This document shows positions 24,404 through 33,591 of a DNA stretch of 33,591 nt, in pieces (position 1 is the stretch's first letter; the number at the start of each line of letters is the position of its first letter). A program made the position numbers and the translations under genes. Source of the DNA: Wenzhouxiangella sp. XN79A (GTDB lineage Bacteria; Pseudomonadota; Gammaproteobacteria; Xanthomonadales; Wenzhouxiangellaceae); the NCBI RefSeq assembly GCF_012272825.1, contig NZ_JAAWWS010000059.1, forward strand, positions 1 to 33,591, in the 5' to 3' direction. Below the pieces are notes generated by a model that was not told where the DNA came from, ran no database searches, and saw only the letters and a list, made by a program, of their open reading frames with translations.

Positions 24404-24518
24404 GTCCCGAAACAAGAAACCCCGGCGCGGGGCCGGGGCTTCTCGAGGCTTGCCTGGACAGAAGACAACAAGCGGATAGCGGATTGTGGTTCAGGTCGGT
24501 GATGAGTCCCGAGGGAGC
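24404..24518 (-). ncRNA. Candidate small RNA, array unit 4 (last)
   Basis: A TACACT at 24530-24525 (minus strand) fits a -10 and a terminator closes the unit at 24406-24440. The body is almost the same as that of the unit at 24920-25032. Start site and length are inferred; the -35 is not recognisable. Confidence 0.4.
24406..24440 (-). terminator. Intrinsic terminator T1 of array
   Basis: The stem CCCCGGC/GCCGGGG (24420-24426 with 24432-24438) is followed on the minus strand by GTTTCTTGTTT. The plus-strand flank is T-poor, so the direction is minus. Confidence 0.7.
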
Positions 24519-24565
24519 GAGCGCAGTGTACGTTTCGTGTGCATGAGCATCGCGAGTTGCAGTCT

Positions 24566-24671
24566 CGACAAAAAGAAACCCCGACATGGCGCCGGGGTTT
24601 CTTGTCTTTCGGGCGATAAGCCTGAGCGACTAGCAGATTCCGTTTCAGCGCGGTGATGAGGGCCGGGTTGC
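24566..24671 (-). ncRNA. Candidate small RNA, array unit 3
   Basis: The TACACT at 24683-24678 (minus strand) would place the start near 24671, and the strongest hairpin of the array closes it. The mid-body segment CTGAAACGGAATCTGCTAG resembles the bodies of the other units, though the rest diverges. No protein call is supported. Confidence 0.4.
24569..24610. terminator. Intrinsic terminator T2 of array (bidirectional)
   Basis: A perfect 11-bp stem AAGAAACCCCG (24573-24583) pairs with 24593-24603. On the minus strand the tail is TTTCTTTTTG; on the plus strand it is TTTCTTGTCTTT. It can work both ways. Confidence 0.8.
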
Positions 24672-24721
24672 GAGCGCAGTGTACGTTTCGTGTGCATGAG
24701 CATCGCGGCCCGGTGCGACCC

Positions 24722-24837
24722 CTCCGAAACAAGAAACCCCGGCCGGGCCGGGGTTCTCGGTGAGGCAACAGGCGTCCACGGGCGGGACGCGAGGGACTAG
24801 AAGATCTCGTTCGCAGGCAAGGCGTGGGTCGGCTGGG
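24722..24837 (-). ncRNA. Candidate small RNA, array unit 2
   Basis: This unit has the variant head shared with the copy at 24322-24347 (TACGCT in place of TACACT, and GGACATGCTCATGGTCC). The body is the most divergent one but keeps an AGATCTTCTAGTC segment comparable with the others. A terminator at 24724-24757 ends it. Confidence 0.35.
24724..24757 (-). terminator. Intrinsic terminator T3 of array
   Basis: The stem AACCCCGG (24735-24742) pairs with 24748-24755 around a 5-nt loop. The minus-strand tail is TTTCTTGTTT. Confidence 0.7.
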
Positions 24838-24919
24838 AAGCGGAGCGTACCTCGCTGGACCATGAGCATGTCCAGCCGCACCGCATCGCACCGCAACGAC
24901 GCACGCGGGCGAACGATCT

Positions 24920-25032
24920 GCCCCCGAAACAAGAACCCCCGGCCGGGCCGGGGGTTCTCGAGGCTTGCGGGTTGGAACGCAGCAAGCGGATAGCGGATTG
25001 TGGTTCAGGTCGGTGATGAGTCCCGAGGGAGC
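24920..25032 (-). ncRNA. Candidate small RNA, array unit 1 (nearest groEL)
   Basis: The head at 25039-25064 is followed on the minus strand by a body identical over 66 bp to that of unit 4, then by a 10-bp-stem terminator. The unit starts about 80 bp after the groEL stop, so its terminator may also end groESL transcripts. The alternative is that the unit is part of the groEL 3' untranslated region. Confidence 0.4.
24924..24960 (-). terminator. Intrinsic terminator T4 of array
   Basis: A 10-bp stem GAACCCCCGG (24933-24942) pairs with 24948-24957. The minus-strand tail is TTCTTGTTTCG. It is the first terminator met by transcripts leaving groEL. Confidence 0.7.
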
Positions 25033-25111
25033 GAGCGCAGTGTACGTTCTGTGTACATGAGCATCGCGAGCCGGGAGGAAGCGCCGACCTGGGCCACAAG
25101 ACGCGGCCGCT

Positions 25112-27104
<1,993 letters not shown>

Positions 27105-27452
27105 GGGTTGTTCTCCCTTCCATACTTCGATTGATGACTGATGGATTCGAAACGCCGTCGCGCAAGGTGCACGCGGCGGCCGCTCGTTCGAGCCGTGTTC
27201 GTCCCGGACCGCGGCGCGGCACCGGGCCGGTCACGTCCGGCTTGTCCGCCAAATGGAGCCCTGCGCGGGGCATTTCAAGGGCCGGGTGCGAGGTTTCGCA
27301 TCGCCGGGTGCCGGCGCGTTCGCTGCCGGCCGGCGACGGCCAGCGGCTAGAATGCGCAATCGTCCGTCACCCGGGCCGGTCTGCTGAGCATCCACCGGCC
27401 GCCGCCTTTCGGGGCGGGACCGCTCGAACCGCTGCTGGAAGAACATCAGGTA
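27105..27452. other. Divergent intergenic region groES / cutA
   Basis: This 348-bp stretch separates the divergent groES and cutA genes. It holds the groESL heat-shock promoter (27251-27279) and about 140 nt of groESL leader. For cutA, a TAGAAT at 27348-27353 could be a -10, but no good -35 is seen at the right distance. I find no CIRCE palindrome, so HrcA control is not supported. No gene is supported. Confidence 0.7.
27251..27279 (-). promoter_or_regulatory. Sigma32 (RpoH) heat-shock promoter for groES-groEL
   Basis: On the minus strand, CTTGAAA (27279-27273) is followed after 14 bp by CTCCATTT (27258-27251). This matches the RpoH consensus CTTGAAA-N(11-16)-CCCCATNT with one mismatch in the determined bases. 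Transcription would start near 27243, about 140 nt before the groES ATG. Confidence 0.88.
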
Positions 27453-27803
27453 ATGAACGAACCCGACACGCTGTTGCTGGTCCATACCACCTGTGCCGAT
27501 GCCGACCAGGCCCGTCGGCTGGCCGCGGCCGTGGTCGATGGCCGACTTGCGGCCTGCGCCAGTGTCGGCGCCGCGGTCGGCTCGACCTTTCCGTGGGACG
27601 ACACCATCCAGCATGACCAGGAGATTCCCGTGACCTTCAAGACCACCCTCGGCGCGTTCGACGCGCTGGAACGCGCGATGGACACCCTGCATCCCTACGA
27701 CGTGCCCGAGCTGCTGGCGGTACCGGTGGTCGCGGCGTCGGCCGACTACGCGGCCTGGGTGCGCGACTGGGTGGCCGGTTCCGCTGCGGGAGCGGACTCG
27801 TGA
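27453..27803 (+). CDS. cutA: Divalent-cation tolerance protein CutA
   Basis: This 116-residue protein has the trimeric PII-like CutA fold. The conserved TTCADADQARRLAAAVV start, the strand-turn LAACASVG, and the C-terminal HPYDVPEL motif with its metal-site His are all present. E. coli CutA is 112 residues. The stop overlaps the GTG start of dsbD (GTGA at 27800-27803), the same cutA-dsbD order as in E. coli, where it is tied to copper tolerance and cytochrome maturation. Confidence 0.96.
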   Translation: MNEPDTLLLVHTTCADADQARRLAAAVVDGRLAACASVGAAVGSTFPWDDTIQHDQEIPVTFKTTLGAFDALERAMDTLHPYDVPELLAVPVVAASADYAAWVRDWVAGSAAGADS

Positions 27804-30124
27804 GGCGCTGGCTCCATGGCGCGCTGCTGGCGCTGGTCGTCCTGCCCGGTGCGGTCGCAGCGCAGATCGACCCGGCCGACCTGTTGCCGGTCGAGGAGGC
27901 CTTCGCGCTCGACGCCGCGGTGGCCGACGACGGACGTGCGGTGCGCCTGCGCTGGACCGTGGCCGAAGGCTATTACATGTACCGGCACGCCTTCGCTGTC
28001 GATGCCGTGACCGACGGTCTGCGCCTGGCGCCGATCGAGCCGGAATCCGGGACCCGCTACAGCGACGAATTCTTCGGTGAAGTCGAGGTCTACCGTGGCC
28101 GGGCCGACGTCCGCGTTCCGGTGGCCGCCTGGCCGGAGTCGGTGCCGGTCGGCGCCGATATCGTGCTCGACGTCCGTTTCCAGGGCTGCGCCGATCTCGG
28201 CGTCTGCTACCCGCCGCATCGCCAGCAGGTCACCGTCCAGCGCCCGGCCTCGAACGCCGCGGCCGCGGCGGTGCGGGACGCGACCGCGCTGCCGGCCGTC
28301 GAACCGGCGCCGGGCGGTGGCGGCCTCGACTCGCTGCTGCGCGATTTCGACAGCCCGGGTGCGCGGCTGACCGGTCGCGGCGAGCCGCTGCCGCCGGAGC
28401 AGGCGTTCCAGGTAGAAACCATCGCGATGGGGCCGGAGGAGCTGCTGGCCCGCTTCACCGTGCATCCCGACTACTACCTGTACCGCGACACGATCGCGTT
28501 CACCACCACCGCGCCCGACATCGCGCTCGGGGCACCGGTCTTCCCGCCGGCCGAGGCAATCAACGACGAGTTCTTCGGCGACACCTTCGTCTACTACAAC
28601 GAAGTCGAGATCCCGGTCCCGGTGAGCCGCTCGGCCGGGCCGGCGCGGACGATCGACCTGGACGTCGCCTTTCAGGGCTGCCAGACCGACGGCATCTGCT
28701 ATCCGCCGATGACGCGGACCATCCTCGTGGACCTGCCGGCGGCCGATGTCGGCAGCGAGTCGAGCATGGCCGCGGCCGAGCGCGCGCCGAGTGGCGGCGG
28801 ATCGGCCGCCGCACCGGTCACCGAGCAGGGCCGGCTGGCCGGCGCGCTGGCCGAGCGGCCGATGCTGGCGCTGCTGCTGTTCTTCGTCGCCGGTGTGCTG
28901 CTGGCCTTCACACCCTGCGTGTTCCCGATGGTGCCGATCCTGTCCGGGCTGATTGCCGGCGACGCCGAGCGCATGTCCACCGGTCGAGCCTTCCGGCTTT
29001 CGGTGGTCTACGTGCTCGCCATGGCGGTGGTCTACACCGCCTTCGGCGTGATCGCCGCGCTGCTTGGCCAGAACCTGCAGGCCGTGTTCCAGCACCCGGC
29101 GGTGCTGGTCTCGTTCGCGCTGCTGTTCGTGCTGCTGTCGCTGGCCATGTTCGGGTTCTACGAGCTGCAGCTGCCGGCCTCGGTGCAGACCCGGCTGAAC
29201 CAGCTGTCCAACCGGCAGCAGGGCGGGACGCTGTTCGGTGCGGCAATCATGGGCGGGCTGTCGGCGCTGGTCGTCGGGCCCTGCGTGGCACCGGCGCTGA
29301 TGGGTGCACTGGTCTACATCGGCCAGACCGGCGACGCGCTGCTCGGCGGCAGTGCGCTGTTCGCGATGGCCCTGGGCATGGGCGTGCCGCTGGTCATCTG
29401 GGGCACGTCGGCCGGCAAGCTTCTGCCGCGCGCCGGCGGCTGGATGACCGCGGTCAAGGCGGTGTTCGGCGTCGGCCTGCTTGCGCTGGCGATCTGGATG
29501 CTCGAGCGGGTGCTGCCCGGTGGCGTGATCATGCTGCTGTGGGGTGCGCTGGCCGTGGTGTCGGGCATCTACCTCGGCGCGCTGGACCGGGCCGAAGCGG
29601 CAGCGCGCGGCTGGCCGCGGCTGTGGCAGGGGTTGGGCGTGATCCTGCTGCTGCTCGGTGCGCTGCAGTTCATCGGCGCAGCGGCCGGCGGCAACGACTG
29701 GACCCGCCCGCTGGCGCCGTTCGCCGGCGGCCCGGGCGGCGCGGCCGGCGCAGCGGCCGCGCCCGAGTTCGTCGAGGTCGACGACCTGGATTCGCTGCAG
29801 CGCGCGATCGCGGCGGCCAACCGGCCGGTGTTTCTCGACTTCTACGCCGACTGGTGCGTGGACTGCAAGCGGATGGAACGGCGGACCTTTCCGGAGCCCT
29901 CGGTGGCGGCTGCGCTCGGCGAGTTCGATCTGCTGAAGATCGACCTGACCGATTTCAACGACGACCACCGCGAGGTGCTGGCCGAGTACGGCCTGATCGG
30001 CCCGCCGGCCTACCTGTTCTTCGACCGCGGCCGCGAGCTCGAAGCGTTCCGCATGTTCGGCTTCATGGCGCCGGGCGAATTCCGCGAGCACCTCGGCCGG
30101 GTCCGCGCGGCCGCGGGCCCATGA
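27800..30124 (+). CDS. dsbD: Thiol:disulfide interchange protein DsbD with duplicated alpha domain
   Basis: This 774-residue protein, about 210 residues longer than E. coli DsbD, carries electrons from cytoplasmic thioredoxin to periplasmic thiol proteins. After a signal peptide come two homologous N-terminal alpha domains: residues 22-150 with Cys130/Cys136 (QGCADLGVCYPP), and about 190-312 with Cys294/Cys300 (QGCQTDGICYPP). The eight-helix membrane domain follows, with TPCVFPMVP (Cys373) and GPCVAPALM, then a thioredoxin-like gamma domain with WCVDCK (Cys686, Cys689). Both alpha copies keep the Cys pair at the same spacing and the EFFG.xx.VY motif, so both may be active. The start is a GTG overlapping cutA. 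Confidence 0.96.
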   Translation: MRRWLHGALLALVVLPGAVAAQIDPADLLPVEEAFALDAAVADDGRAVRLRWTVAEGYYMYRHAFAVDAVTDGLRLAPIEPESGTRYSDEFFGEVEVYRGRADVRVPVAAWPESVPVGADIVLDVRFQGCADLGVCYPPHRQQVTVQRPASNAAAAAVRDATALPAVEPAPGGGGLDSLLRDFDSPGARLTGRGEPLPPEQAFQVETIAMGPEELLARFTVHPDYYLYRDTIAFTTTAPDIALGAPVFPPAEAINDEFFGDTFVYYNEVEIPVPVSRSAGPARTIDLDVAFQGCQTDGICYPPMTRTILVDLPAADVGSESSMAAAERAPSGGGSAAAPVTEQGRLAGALAERPMLALLLFFVAGVLLAFTPCVFPMVPILSGLIAGDAERMSTGRAFRLSVVYVLAMAVVYTAFGVIAALLGQNLQAVFQHPAVLVSFALLFVLLSLAMFGFYELQLPASVQTRLNQLSNRQQGGTLFGAAIMGGLSALVVGPCVAPALMGALVYIGQTGDALLGGSALFAMALGMGVPLVIWGTSAGKLLPRAGGWMTAVKAVFGVGLLALAIWMLERVLPGGVIMLLWGALAVVSGIYLGALDRAEAAARGWPRLWQGLGVILLLLGALQFIGAAAGGNDWTRPLAPFAGGPGGAAGAAAAPEFVEVDDLDSLQRAIAAANRPVFLDFYADWCVDCKRMERRTFPEPSVAAALGEFDLLKIDLTDFNDDHREVLAEYGLIGPPAYLFFDRGRELEAFRMFGFMAPGEFREHLGRVRAAAGP

Positions 30125-30152
30125 GTCGGCCACCGATCGAAGGAATCGCAGC

Positions 30153-30704
30153 ATGAATCGCATGATCAGGTTCGCCGCCGTGGCGGTCATCGGCCTGGCG
30201 CTGGGCGCCGGCTTCGCCTGGCTGACGCGCGGCCAGCCGCCGGCCCCCGATCCCGAGGGCGCGCCGGATGCCGCCCGGGTCGGCGATCCGCGACCCGATT
30301 TCCGGCATGCCGCGCTGGACGGCCGCTATGTCGAGGCCGCCGACTTCGACGGCCGGCCGCTCCTGATCAACTTCTGGGCGACCTGGTGCGCACCGTGCGT
30401 ACGCGAGATGCCGTTGCTCGATGATTTCGCCGAGCAGGAGGCCGATCGGCTGGCAGTGATCGGCATCGCCATCGATGACCCCGGCGCGGTTGCGCCGTTC
30501 GTCGAAGAGCTCGGCGTGGACTACCCGATCCTGGTCGGCACCACCGACGTGATGCGAACCCAGCGACGCTTCGGCAATACCGCCGGCCTGCTGCCGTATA
30601 CCGTGCTGGTCGATGCCGACGGCACGATCGCCTGGCAGTTCCTCGGCGAGGTCAAGCCCGAGCACCTCGAGCGCGAGGTCCGCGCCCGACTGTCGAGCCC
30701 CTGA
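30153..30704 (+). CDS. TlpA-like membrane-anchored thioredoxin
   Basis: This 183-residue protein has an N-terminal membrane anchor (about 5-24), a Pro-rich linker, and a thioredoxin fold with the redox motif WCAPC (Cys79, Cys82). The partner cis-Pro is in GLLPYTVLVD. It belongs to the TlpA/ResA/CcmG group of periplasmic reductases, which need electrons from DsbD, the gene just upstream (28 bp gap, same strand). AAGGA precedes the ATG. The specific client, for example cytochrome c maturation or a stress protein, is unknown. Confidence 0.92.
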   Translation: MNRMIRFAAVAVIGLALGAGFAWLTRGQPPAPDPEGAPDAARVGDPRPDFRHAALDGRYVEAADFDGRPLLINFWATWCAPCVREMPLLDDFAEQEADRLAVIGIAIDDPGAVAPFVEELGVDYPILVGTTDVMRTQRRFGNTAGLLPYTVLVDADGTIAWQFLGEVKPEHLEREVRARLSSP

Positions 30705-30752
30705 TCGCCGGTTCCCCCGGCCCGGCCCGGGTCGCTGCTTGCTCGAACGGCC

Positions 30753-30773
30753 GTTCGCCGAACCTCGGCGAAC
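30753..30773. terminator. Short perfect hairpin after the TlpA-like gene
   Basis: GTTCGCCGA (30753-30761) and TCGGCGAAC (30765-30773) form a perfect 9-bp stem with a 3-nt loop, about 50 bp after the TlpA-like stop. There is no T-run, so its role as a terminator of the cutA-dsbD unit is only a guess. Confidence 0.4.
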
Positions 30774-30780
30774 CTGCGCC

Positions 30781-30808
30781 GATTGCCCGCGATTGCCTGC
30801 GATTGCCC
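30781..30808. repeat. Three 10-bp-period tandem repeats before aroQ
   Basis: GATTGCC(C/T) occurs three times, at 30781, 30791 and 30801, each separated by GC. This helical-turn spacing lies 95-122 bp before the aroQ start and might hold a regulator binding site. No regulator is recognised. Confidence 0.5.
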
Positions 30809-30902
30809 ACAGATCGCGTTGTGGTCGGCGGTGTGGAAATCCCCGCCGGCTTCGGGCACACTTGCCGACCTGCCGAATTCCGGTGAAGCCGGTCCTCCAA
30901 GC

Positions 30903-31358
30903 ATGCGAATCCTGATCCTGCACGGTCCGAACCTGAACCTGCTGGGCCGCCGCGAGCCGGCGATCTACGGCCGCACCACGCTGGCCGAGATCGACGATGC
31001 GCTCGGACGGATCGCACGTGAGGCCGGCTGCACGATCGAGTGCCTGCAGTCCAACGCCGAGCACGAACTCATCGATCGGATCCAGCAGACCCTCGATGCC
31101 GACGGGCGGGTCGACGGCATCGTGATCAATCCGGCTGCCTTCACCCACACCTCGGTGGCGCTGCGCGATGCGCTGGCCGCCAGCGGCGTGCCGTTCGTCG
31201 AGGTGCACCTGTCGATGCCGGAAGCGCGTGAGCCGTTCCGGCATCGGTCGCTGCTGGCCGACCTGGCCGTCGGCCGGGTCTCGGGATTCGGCGCCCGATC
31301 CTATAACTATGCGCTGCAGGGGCTGATCGGCCACCTGAACAGCGCTGCTTCGGAGTAG
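30903..31358 (+). CDS. aroQ: 3-dehydroquinate dehydratase, type II
   Basis: This 151-residue enzyme makes 3-dehydroshikimate in the shikimate pathway. The type II signatures [13 protein letters not shown] (residues 7-19), YGRTTL with the catalytic Tyr, [27 protein letters not shown] and VEVHLS are all seen. It starts at the ATG at 30903 and is 3 bp from accB; aroQ-accB-accC is a common gammaproteobacterial operon. Confidence 0.97.
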   Translation: MRILILHGPNLNLLGRREPAIYGRTTLAEIDDALGRIAREAGCTIECLQSNAEHELIDRIQQTLDADGRVDGIVINPAAFTHTSVALRDALAASGVPFVEVHLSMPEAREPFRHRSLLADLAVGRVSGFGARSYNYALQGLIGHLNSAASE

Positions 31359-31361
31359 ACG

Positions 31362-31820
31362 ATGGACCTGAGAAAGATCAAGAAACTGATCGAGTTGCTC
31401 GAGGAGTCGAACCTCGCCGAGATCGAGATCCACGAGGGCGAGGAGTCGGTACGGCTGTCCCGACCGGCCGCTGCGACGCCGCCCCCGGCCCCGGCGCCCG
31501 CGCCGGCCCCGACGGCCCCGGCGGCCCCGGCCCCGGCCCCGGCGCCGGCCGACGATGGCGATGCCGAGGGCAGCCTGCCCGACGGTGAACTGGTCCGCTC
31601 GCCGATGGTCGGCACCTTCTACGATTCGCCGAACCCCGATTCGGAACCGTTCGTCAAGGAAGGCCGATCCGTCGCCAAGGGCGACACGCTGTGCCTGGTC
31701 GAGGCGATGAAGATGTTCAACCAGATCGAGTCCGAACTCTCCGGCACCGTGGTCGCCGTGCTGGTCGAGTCGGGCCAGCCGGTGGAGTTCGATCAGCCGC
31801 TGTTCGTGATCCGACCGTAG
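31362..31820 (+). CDS. accB: Acetyl-CoA carboxylase biotin carboxyl carrier protein
   Basis: This 152-residue carrier has an N-terminal helix region (1-35), a Pro/Ala-rich flexible linker (about 36-65) and a C-terminal biotinyl domain. The biotin site is Lys117 in VEAMKMFN, and the thumb-containing region [18 protein letters not shown] matches E. coli AccB. It carries CO2 from biotin carboxylase to the carboxyltransferase in fatty acid synthesis. It is 10 bp from accC. Confidence 0.98.
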   Translation: MDLRKIKKLIELLEESNLAEIEIHEGEESVRLSRPAAATPPPAPAPAPAPTAPAAPAPAPAPADDGDAEGSLPDGELVRSPMVGTFYDSPNPDSEPFVKEGRSVAKGDTLCLVEAMKMFNQIESELSGTVVAVLVESGQPVEFDQPLFVIRP

Positions 31821-31830
31821 GGTTCTTCCC

Positions 31831-33186
31831 ATGCCTGCATTCAAGAAGATCCTGATCGCCAATCGCGGCGAGATCGCACTGCGCATTCTCCGGGCCTGCC
31901 AGGCCATGGGCATCCGCACCGTTGCCGTGCATTCCACCGTCGATCGCAACCTCAAGCACGTCGGCATGGCCGACGAATCGGTCTGCATCGGTCCGGCCCC
32001 GGCCGCCGACAGCTACCTGAACGTGCCGGCCATCATCGCCGCGATGGAAGTGACCGATGCCGAGGCCGTCCACCCCGGCTACGGCTTCCTGGCCGAGAAC
32101 GCCGATTTCGCCGAGCGGATCGAGGAATCCGGCTTCACCTTCATCGGCCCGAAGGCCGAGACCATCCGCCTGATGGGCGACAAGGTCTCGGCGATCAACG
32201 CCATGCAGAAGGCCGGCGTGCCCTGCGTGCCGGGCTCCAACGGGCCGCTGGACGACGACGATCGCCGCACGCAGCGGCTGGCCGACGAGATCGGCTACCC
32301 GGTGCTGATCAAGGCCGCCGCCGGTGGCGGCGGTCGCGGCATGCGCGTGGTCCACAACCCCTTCGACCTGATCAAGTCGATCCAGCTGACCCGGCAGGAA
32401 GCCAAGGCCGGCTTCGGCGACGACACCGTCTACATGGAGAAGTACCTCCAGAACCCTCGCCACGTCGAGATCCAGGTGCTCTCCGACAGCCACGGCAACG
32501 CCGTTCACCTCGGCGAGCGCGACTGCTCGATGCAGCGCCGGCATCAGAAGGTCATCGAGGAAGCGCCGGCACCGGGCATCACGCCGGAGCAGCGCGAGAA
32601 GATCGGCACCATCTGCACCGAGGCCTGCAAGCGCATCGGCTATCGCGGCGCCGGCACCTTCGAGTTCCTGTTCGAGAACGGCGAGTTCTACTTCATCGAA
32701 ATGAATACACGCATCCAGGTCGAGCACCCGGTCACCGAGATGATCACCGGCGTCGACCTGATCCGCGCCCAGATCCTCGTGGCCGCCGGCGAGCCGCTGC
32801 CGTTCTCGCAGGACGACATCCGCTTCACCGGTCATGCCATCGAGTGCCGGATCAACGCCGAGGACCCGGAGAAGTTCCTGCCCCAGCCGGGCACCATCGA
32901 CGCCTTCCATGCACCGGGCGGCCCGGGCGTTCGGGTCGACTCGCACATCTACGACGGCTACACCGTGCCGCCGAACTACGACTCGATGATCGGCAAGCTG
33001 ATCTGCCACGGCGAAACGCGGGACGACGCCATGGCGCGGATGCGCGTGGCGCTGAACGAGATGGTTCTGACCGGCGTCAAGACCAACATTCCGCTGCACC
33101 TCGACCTGCTCGACGATTCCGGGTTCAAGCAAGGCGGGACCAACATCCACTACCTGGAGAAGTTGTTGGGTCGCTCATCCGCTTGA
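31831..33186 (+). CDS. accC: Biotin carboxylase subunit of acetyl-CoA carboxylase
   Basis: This 451-residue ATP-grasp enzyme carboxylates the biotin on AccB. It has the start [16 protein letters not shown], the glycine loop [14 protein letters not shown], the [16 protein letters not shown] block and the active-site region [18 protein letters not shown]. The length is nearly that of E. coli AccC (449). It ends the aroQ-accB-accC unit; prmA, the usual next gene in relatives, would lie beyond the window or has been displaced by the repeat region. Confidence 0.99.
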   Translation: MPAFKKILIANRGEIALRILRACQAMGIRTVAVHSTVDRNLKHVGMADESVCIGPAPAADSYLNVPAIIAAMEVTDAEAVHPGYGFLAENADFAERIEESGFTFIGPKAETIRLMGDKVSAINAMQKAGVPCVPGSNGPLDDDDRRTQRLADEIGYPVLIKAAAGGGGRGMRVVHNPFDLIKSIQLTRQEAKAGFGDDTVYMEKYLQNPRHVEIQVLSDSHGNAVHLGERDCSMQRRHQKVIEEAPAPGITPEQREKIGTICTEACKRIGYRGAGTFEFLFENGEFYFIEMNTRIQVEHPVTEMITGVDLIRAQILVAAGEPLPFSQDDIRFTGHAIECRINAEDPEKFLPQPGTIDAFHAPGGPGVRVDSHIYDGYTVPPNYDSMIGKLICHGETRDDAMARMRVALNEMVLTGVKTNIPLHLDLLDDSGFKQGGTNIHYLEKLLGRSSA

Positions 33187-33245
33187 CCGTTCTGCGGAAC
33201 GGGATTGCGGTTCGTTTTTTGCTGCTGGCGTGCAGCAGGCCTGGA

Positions 33246-33283
33246 GGTTGTTGCTTCCCTGGCCGACAAGCGTTTCGCCACGC
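33246..33283. repeat. Direct repeat copy 1
   Basis: This 38-bp sequence beginning GGTTGTTGCTTCCCT and ending AAGCGTTTCGCCACGC recurs at 33554-33591 with 35 of 38 identical positions. The spacing is 308 bp. Confidence 0.75.
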
Positions 33284-33553
33284 GGGCTTCGTCCGCTTTC
33301 CGGCGAGGTACGTTTGTCGATCGCCACGAACGTTCCCGAAAGGGCTTTTTTCAAGCGCGCGTACCGGTGGGGGTTTGCCCTCCGGCATCGGGTCGTGGCG
33401 CGAAAAATCGCTTCGTGCCGCGGAGTGGGAAGGGCTTGCCGGGTACAGGGGTTTCTGAACGCTTGGCGAAGCCGGATCGTTGGTTCCGGCTTGGTTCGGT
33501 GAACGGCCCTTCGGTGGGCGGATGTCTTGCGTTCGGTGGTTTGCTTGCCTCTG

Positions 33554-33591
33554 GGTTGTTGCTTCCCTTGGCTACAAGCGTTTCGCCACGC
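33554..33591. repeat. Direct repeat copy 2, cut by the window end
   Basis: This second copy of the repeat at 33246-33283 is 35/38 identical and still matching where the window stops. The true repeat may be longer, or the start of an array. Confidence 0.7.

Larger units (their letters stand above)
24321..25090 (-). repeat. Array of five repeated heads and four terminator hairpins
   Basis: The 895-bp gap between the amidoligase and groEL genes holds no protein gene. It contains five copies of the pattern AGYGTA-N11-CATGAGCAT on the plus strand, ending at 24347, 24550, 24703, 24869 and 25064, with an identical 11-nt spacing each time. A GC-rich hairpin lies between successive copies. The hairpins have T-rich tails only, or best, when read on the minus strand. 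The natural order on that strand is head, about 110 nt body, terminator, four times, then a fifth head leading into the amidoligase gene. The period is 150-205 bp. I do not recognise the family. Confidence 0.85.
33187..33591. other. Repeat-bearing intergenic region after accC
   Basis: These 405 bp after accC contain no gene I can support. Just after the stop, CCGTTC/GAACGG forms a 6-bp hairpin with a TGCG loop, and a run of six T follows at some distance, giving a weak terminator-like arrangement. The composition is T-rich on the plus strand compared with the genes. It carries a 38-bp direct repeat that recurs at the window edge. Confidence 0.6.

Noticed and set aside
24217..24891. N-terminal extension of the amidoligase through the array
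   Set aside because: The frame is open for 225 codons, but it is low-complexity translation of repeats and terminators; the GGAGG-GTG at 24216 and the family length fix the start.
24491..24932. Small proteins beginning Met-Leu-Met in each array unit (minus strand)
   Set aside because: The conserved CATGCTCATG gives each unit an ATG, but only two of five heads encode the same 19-residue peptide with a stop; the others run through hairpins or differ completely, and no ribosome binding sites are seen.
24321..25090. CRISPR array
   Set aside because: Repeats are few, 150-205 bp apart, imperfect, alternate with terminator hairpins, and no cas genes are present.
27746..30190. 814-codon open frame opposite dsbD
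   Set aside because: It is a shadow in GC-rich DNA; the plus strand has all DsbD motifs.

Overview
This 33.6 kb window is GC-rich chromosomal DNA (my estimate is about two thirds G+C) and almost entirely coding. It looks like a gammaproteobacterium, probably from the Lysobacterales/Chromatiales side (a Wenzhouxiangella- or xanthomonad-like organism). The evidence is the order aroQ-accB-accC, groES-groEL next to cutA-dsbD, a Pcm-like gene-tolC-waaA, an LPS cluster with waaA, an LpxL-type acyltransferase and an O-antigen ligase, a sigma32-type groESL promoter and a Zur box. The genus is inference. I see no phage, plasmid, CRISPR array, rRNA or tRNA.

Layout. (1) 225-3969 is a zinc-homeostasis locus. 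A His-rich DUF2796 protein, an ABC ATPase, an FtsX-like permease and a DUF3299 protein form one minus-strand operon resembling the Zrg zinc importer of Vibrio. A MerC-family gene diverges from it, and a perfect Zur-type palindrome lies between them. (2) 4062-6476 holds an NSS-family sodium symporter and the methionine sulfoxide reductase pair msrB-msrA. (3) 6554-10467 is a tight minus-strand operon of three amide or cyclic-amide hydrolase types: an amidohydrolase, an AmpD-like amidase and an orphan hydantoinase/oxoprolinase A subunit. A 170-bp MITE-like element lies just upstream. (4) 10780-12032 is an ECF sigma factor and its DUF3379 partner. (5) 12311-19852 is an envelope region: Pcm-like methyltransferase, TolC, WaaA, LpxL-like acyltransferase, a small bacterial PH protein, a GT28-like glycosyltransferase, an O-antigen ligase and a zf-CHCC protein. 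(6) 19926-24216 is an amidoligase, a class I glutamine amidotransferase-like hydrolase and glnE, joined by ATGA start/stop overlaps. (7) 24217-25111 is a non-coding array of five repeated heads and four terminator hairpins on the minus strand, read here as a possible tandem small-RNA family. (8) 25112-27104 is groES-groEL behind a heat-shock promoter. (9) 27453-30704 is cutA, a DsbD with two N-terminal alpha domains, and a TlpA-like thioredoxin. (10) 30903-33186 is aroQ-accB-accC, followed by a repeat-bearing intergenic end.

The most unusual features are the repeat/terminator array between groEL and the amidoligase operon, the coupling of glnE to an amidoligase/amidotransferase pair, the Zur-controlled divergent zinc locus with an apparently leaderless MerC gene, and the DsbD with a duplicated alpha domain. 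All functional calls rest on reading motifs and gene order; no database search was run.
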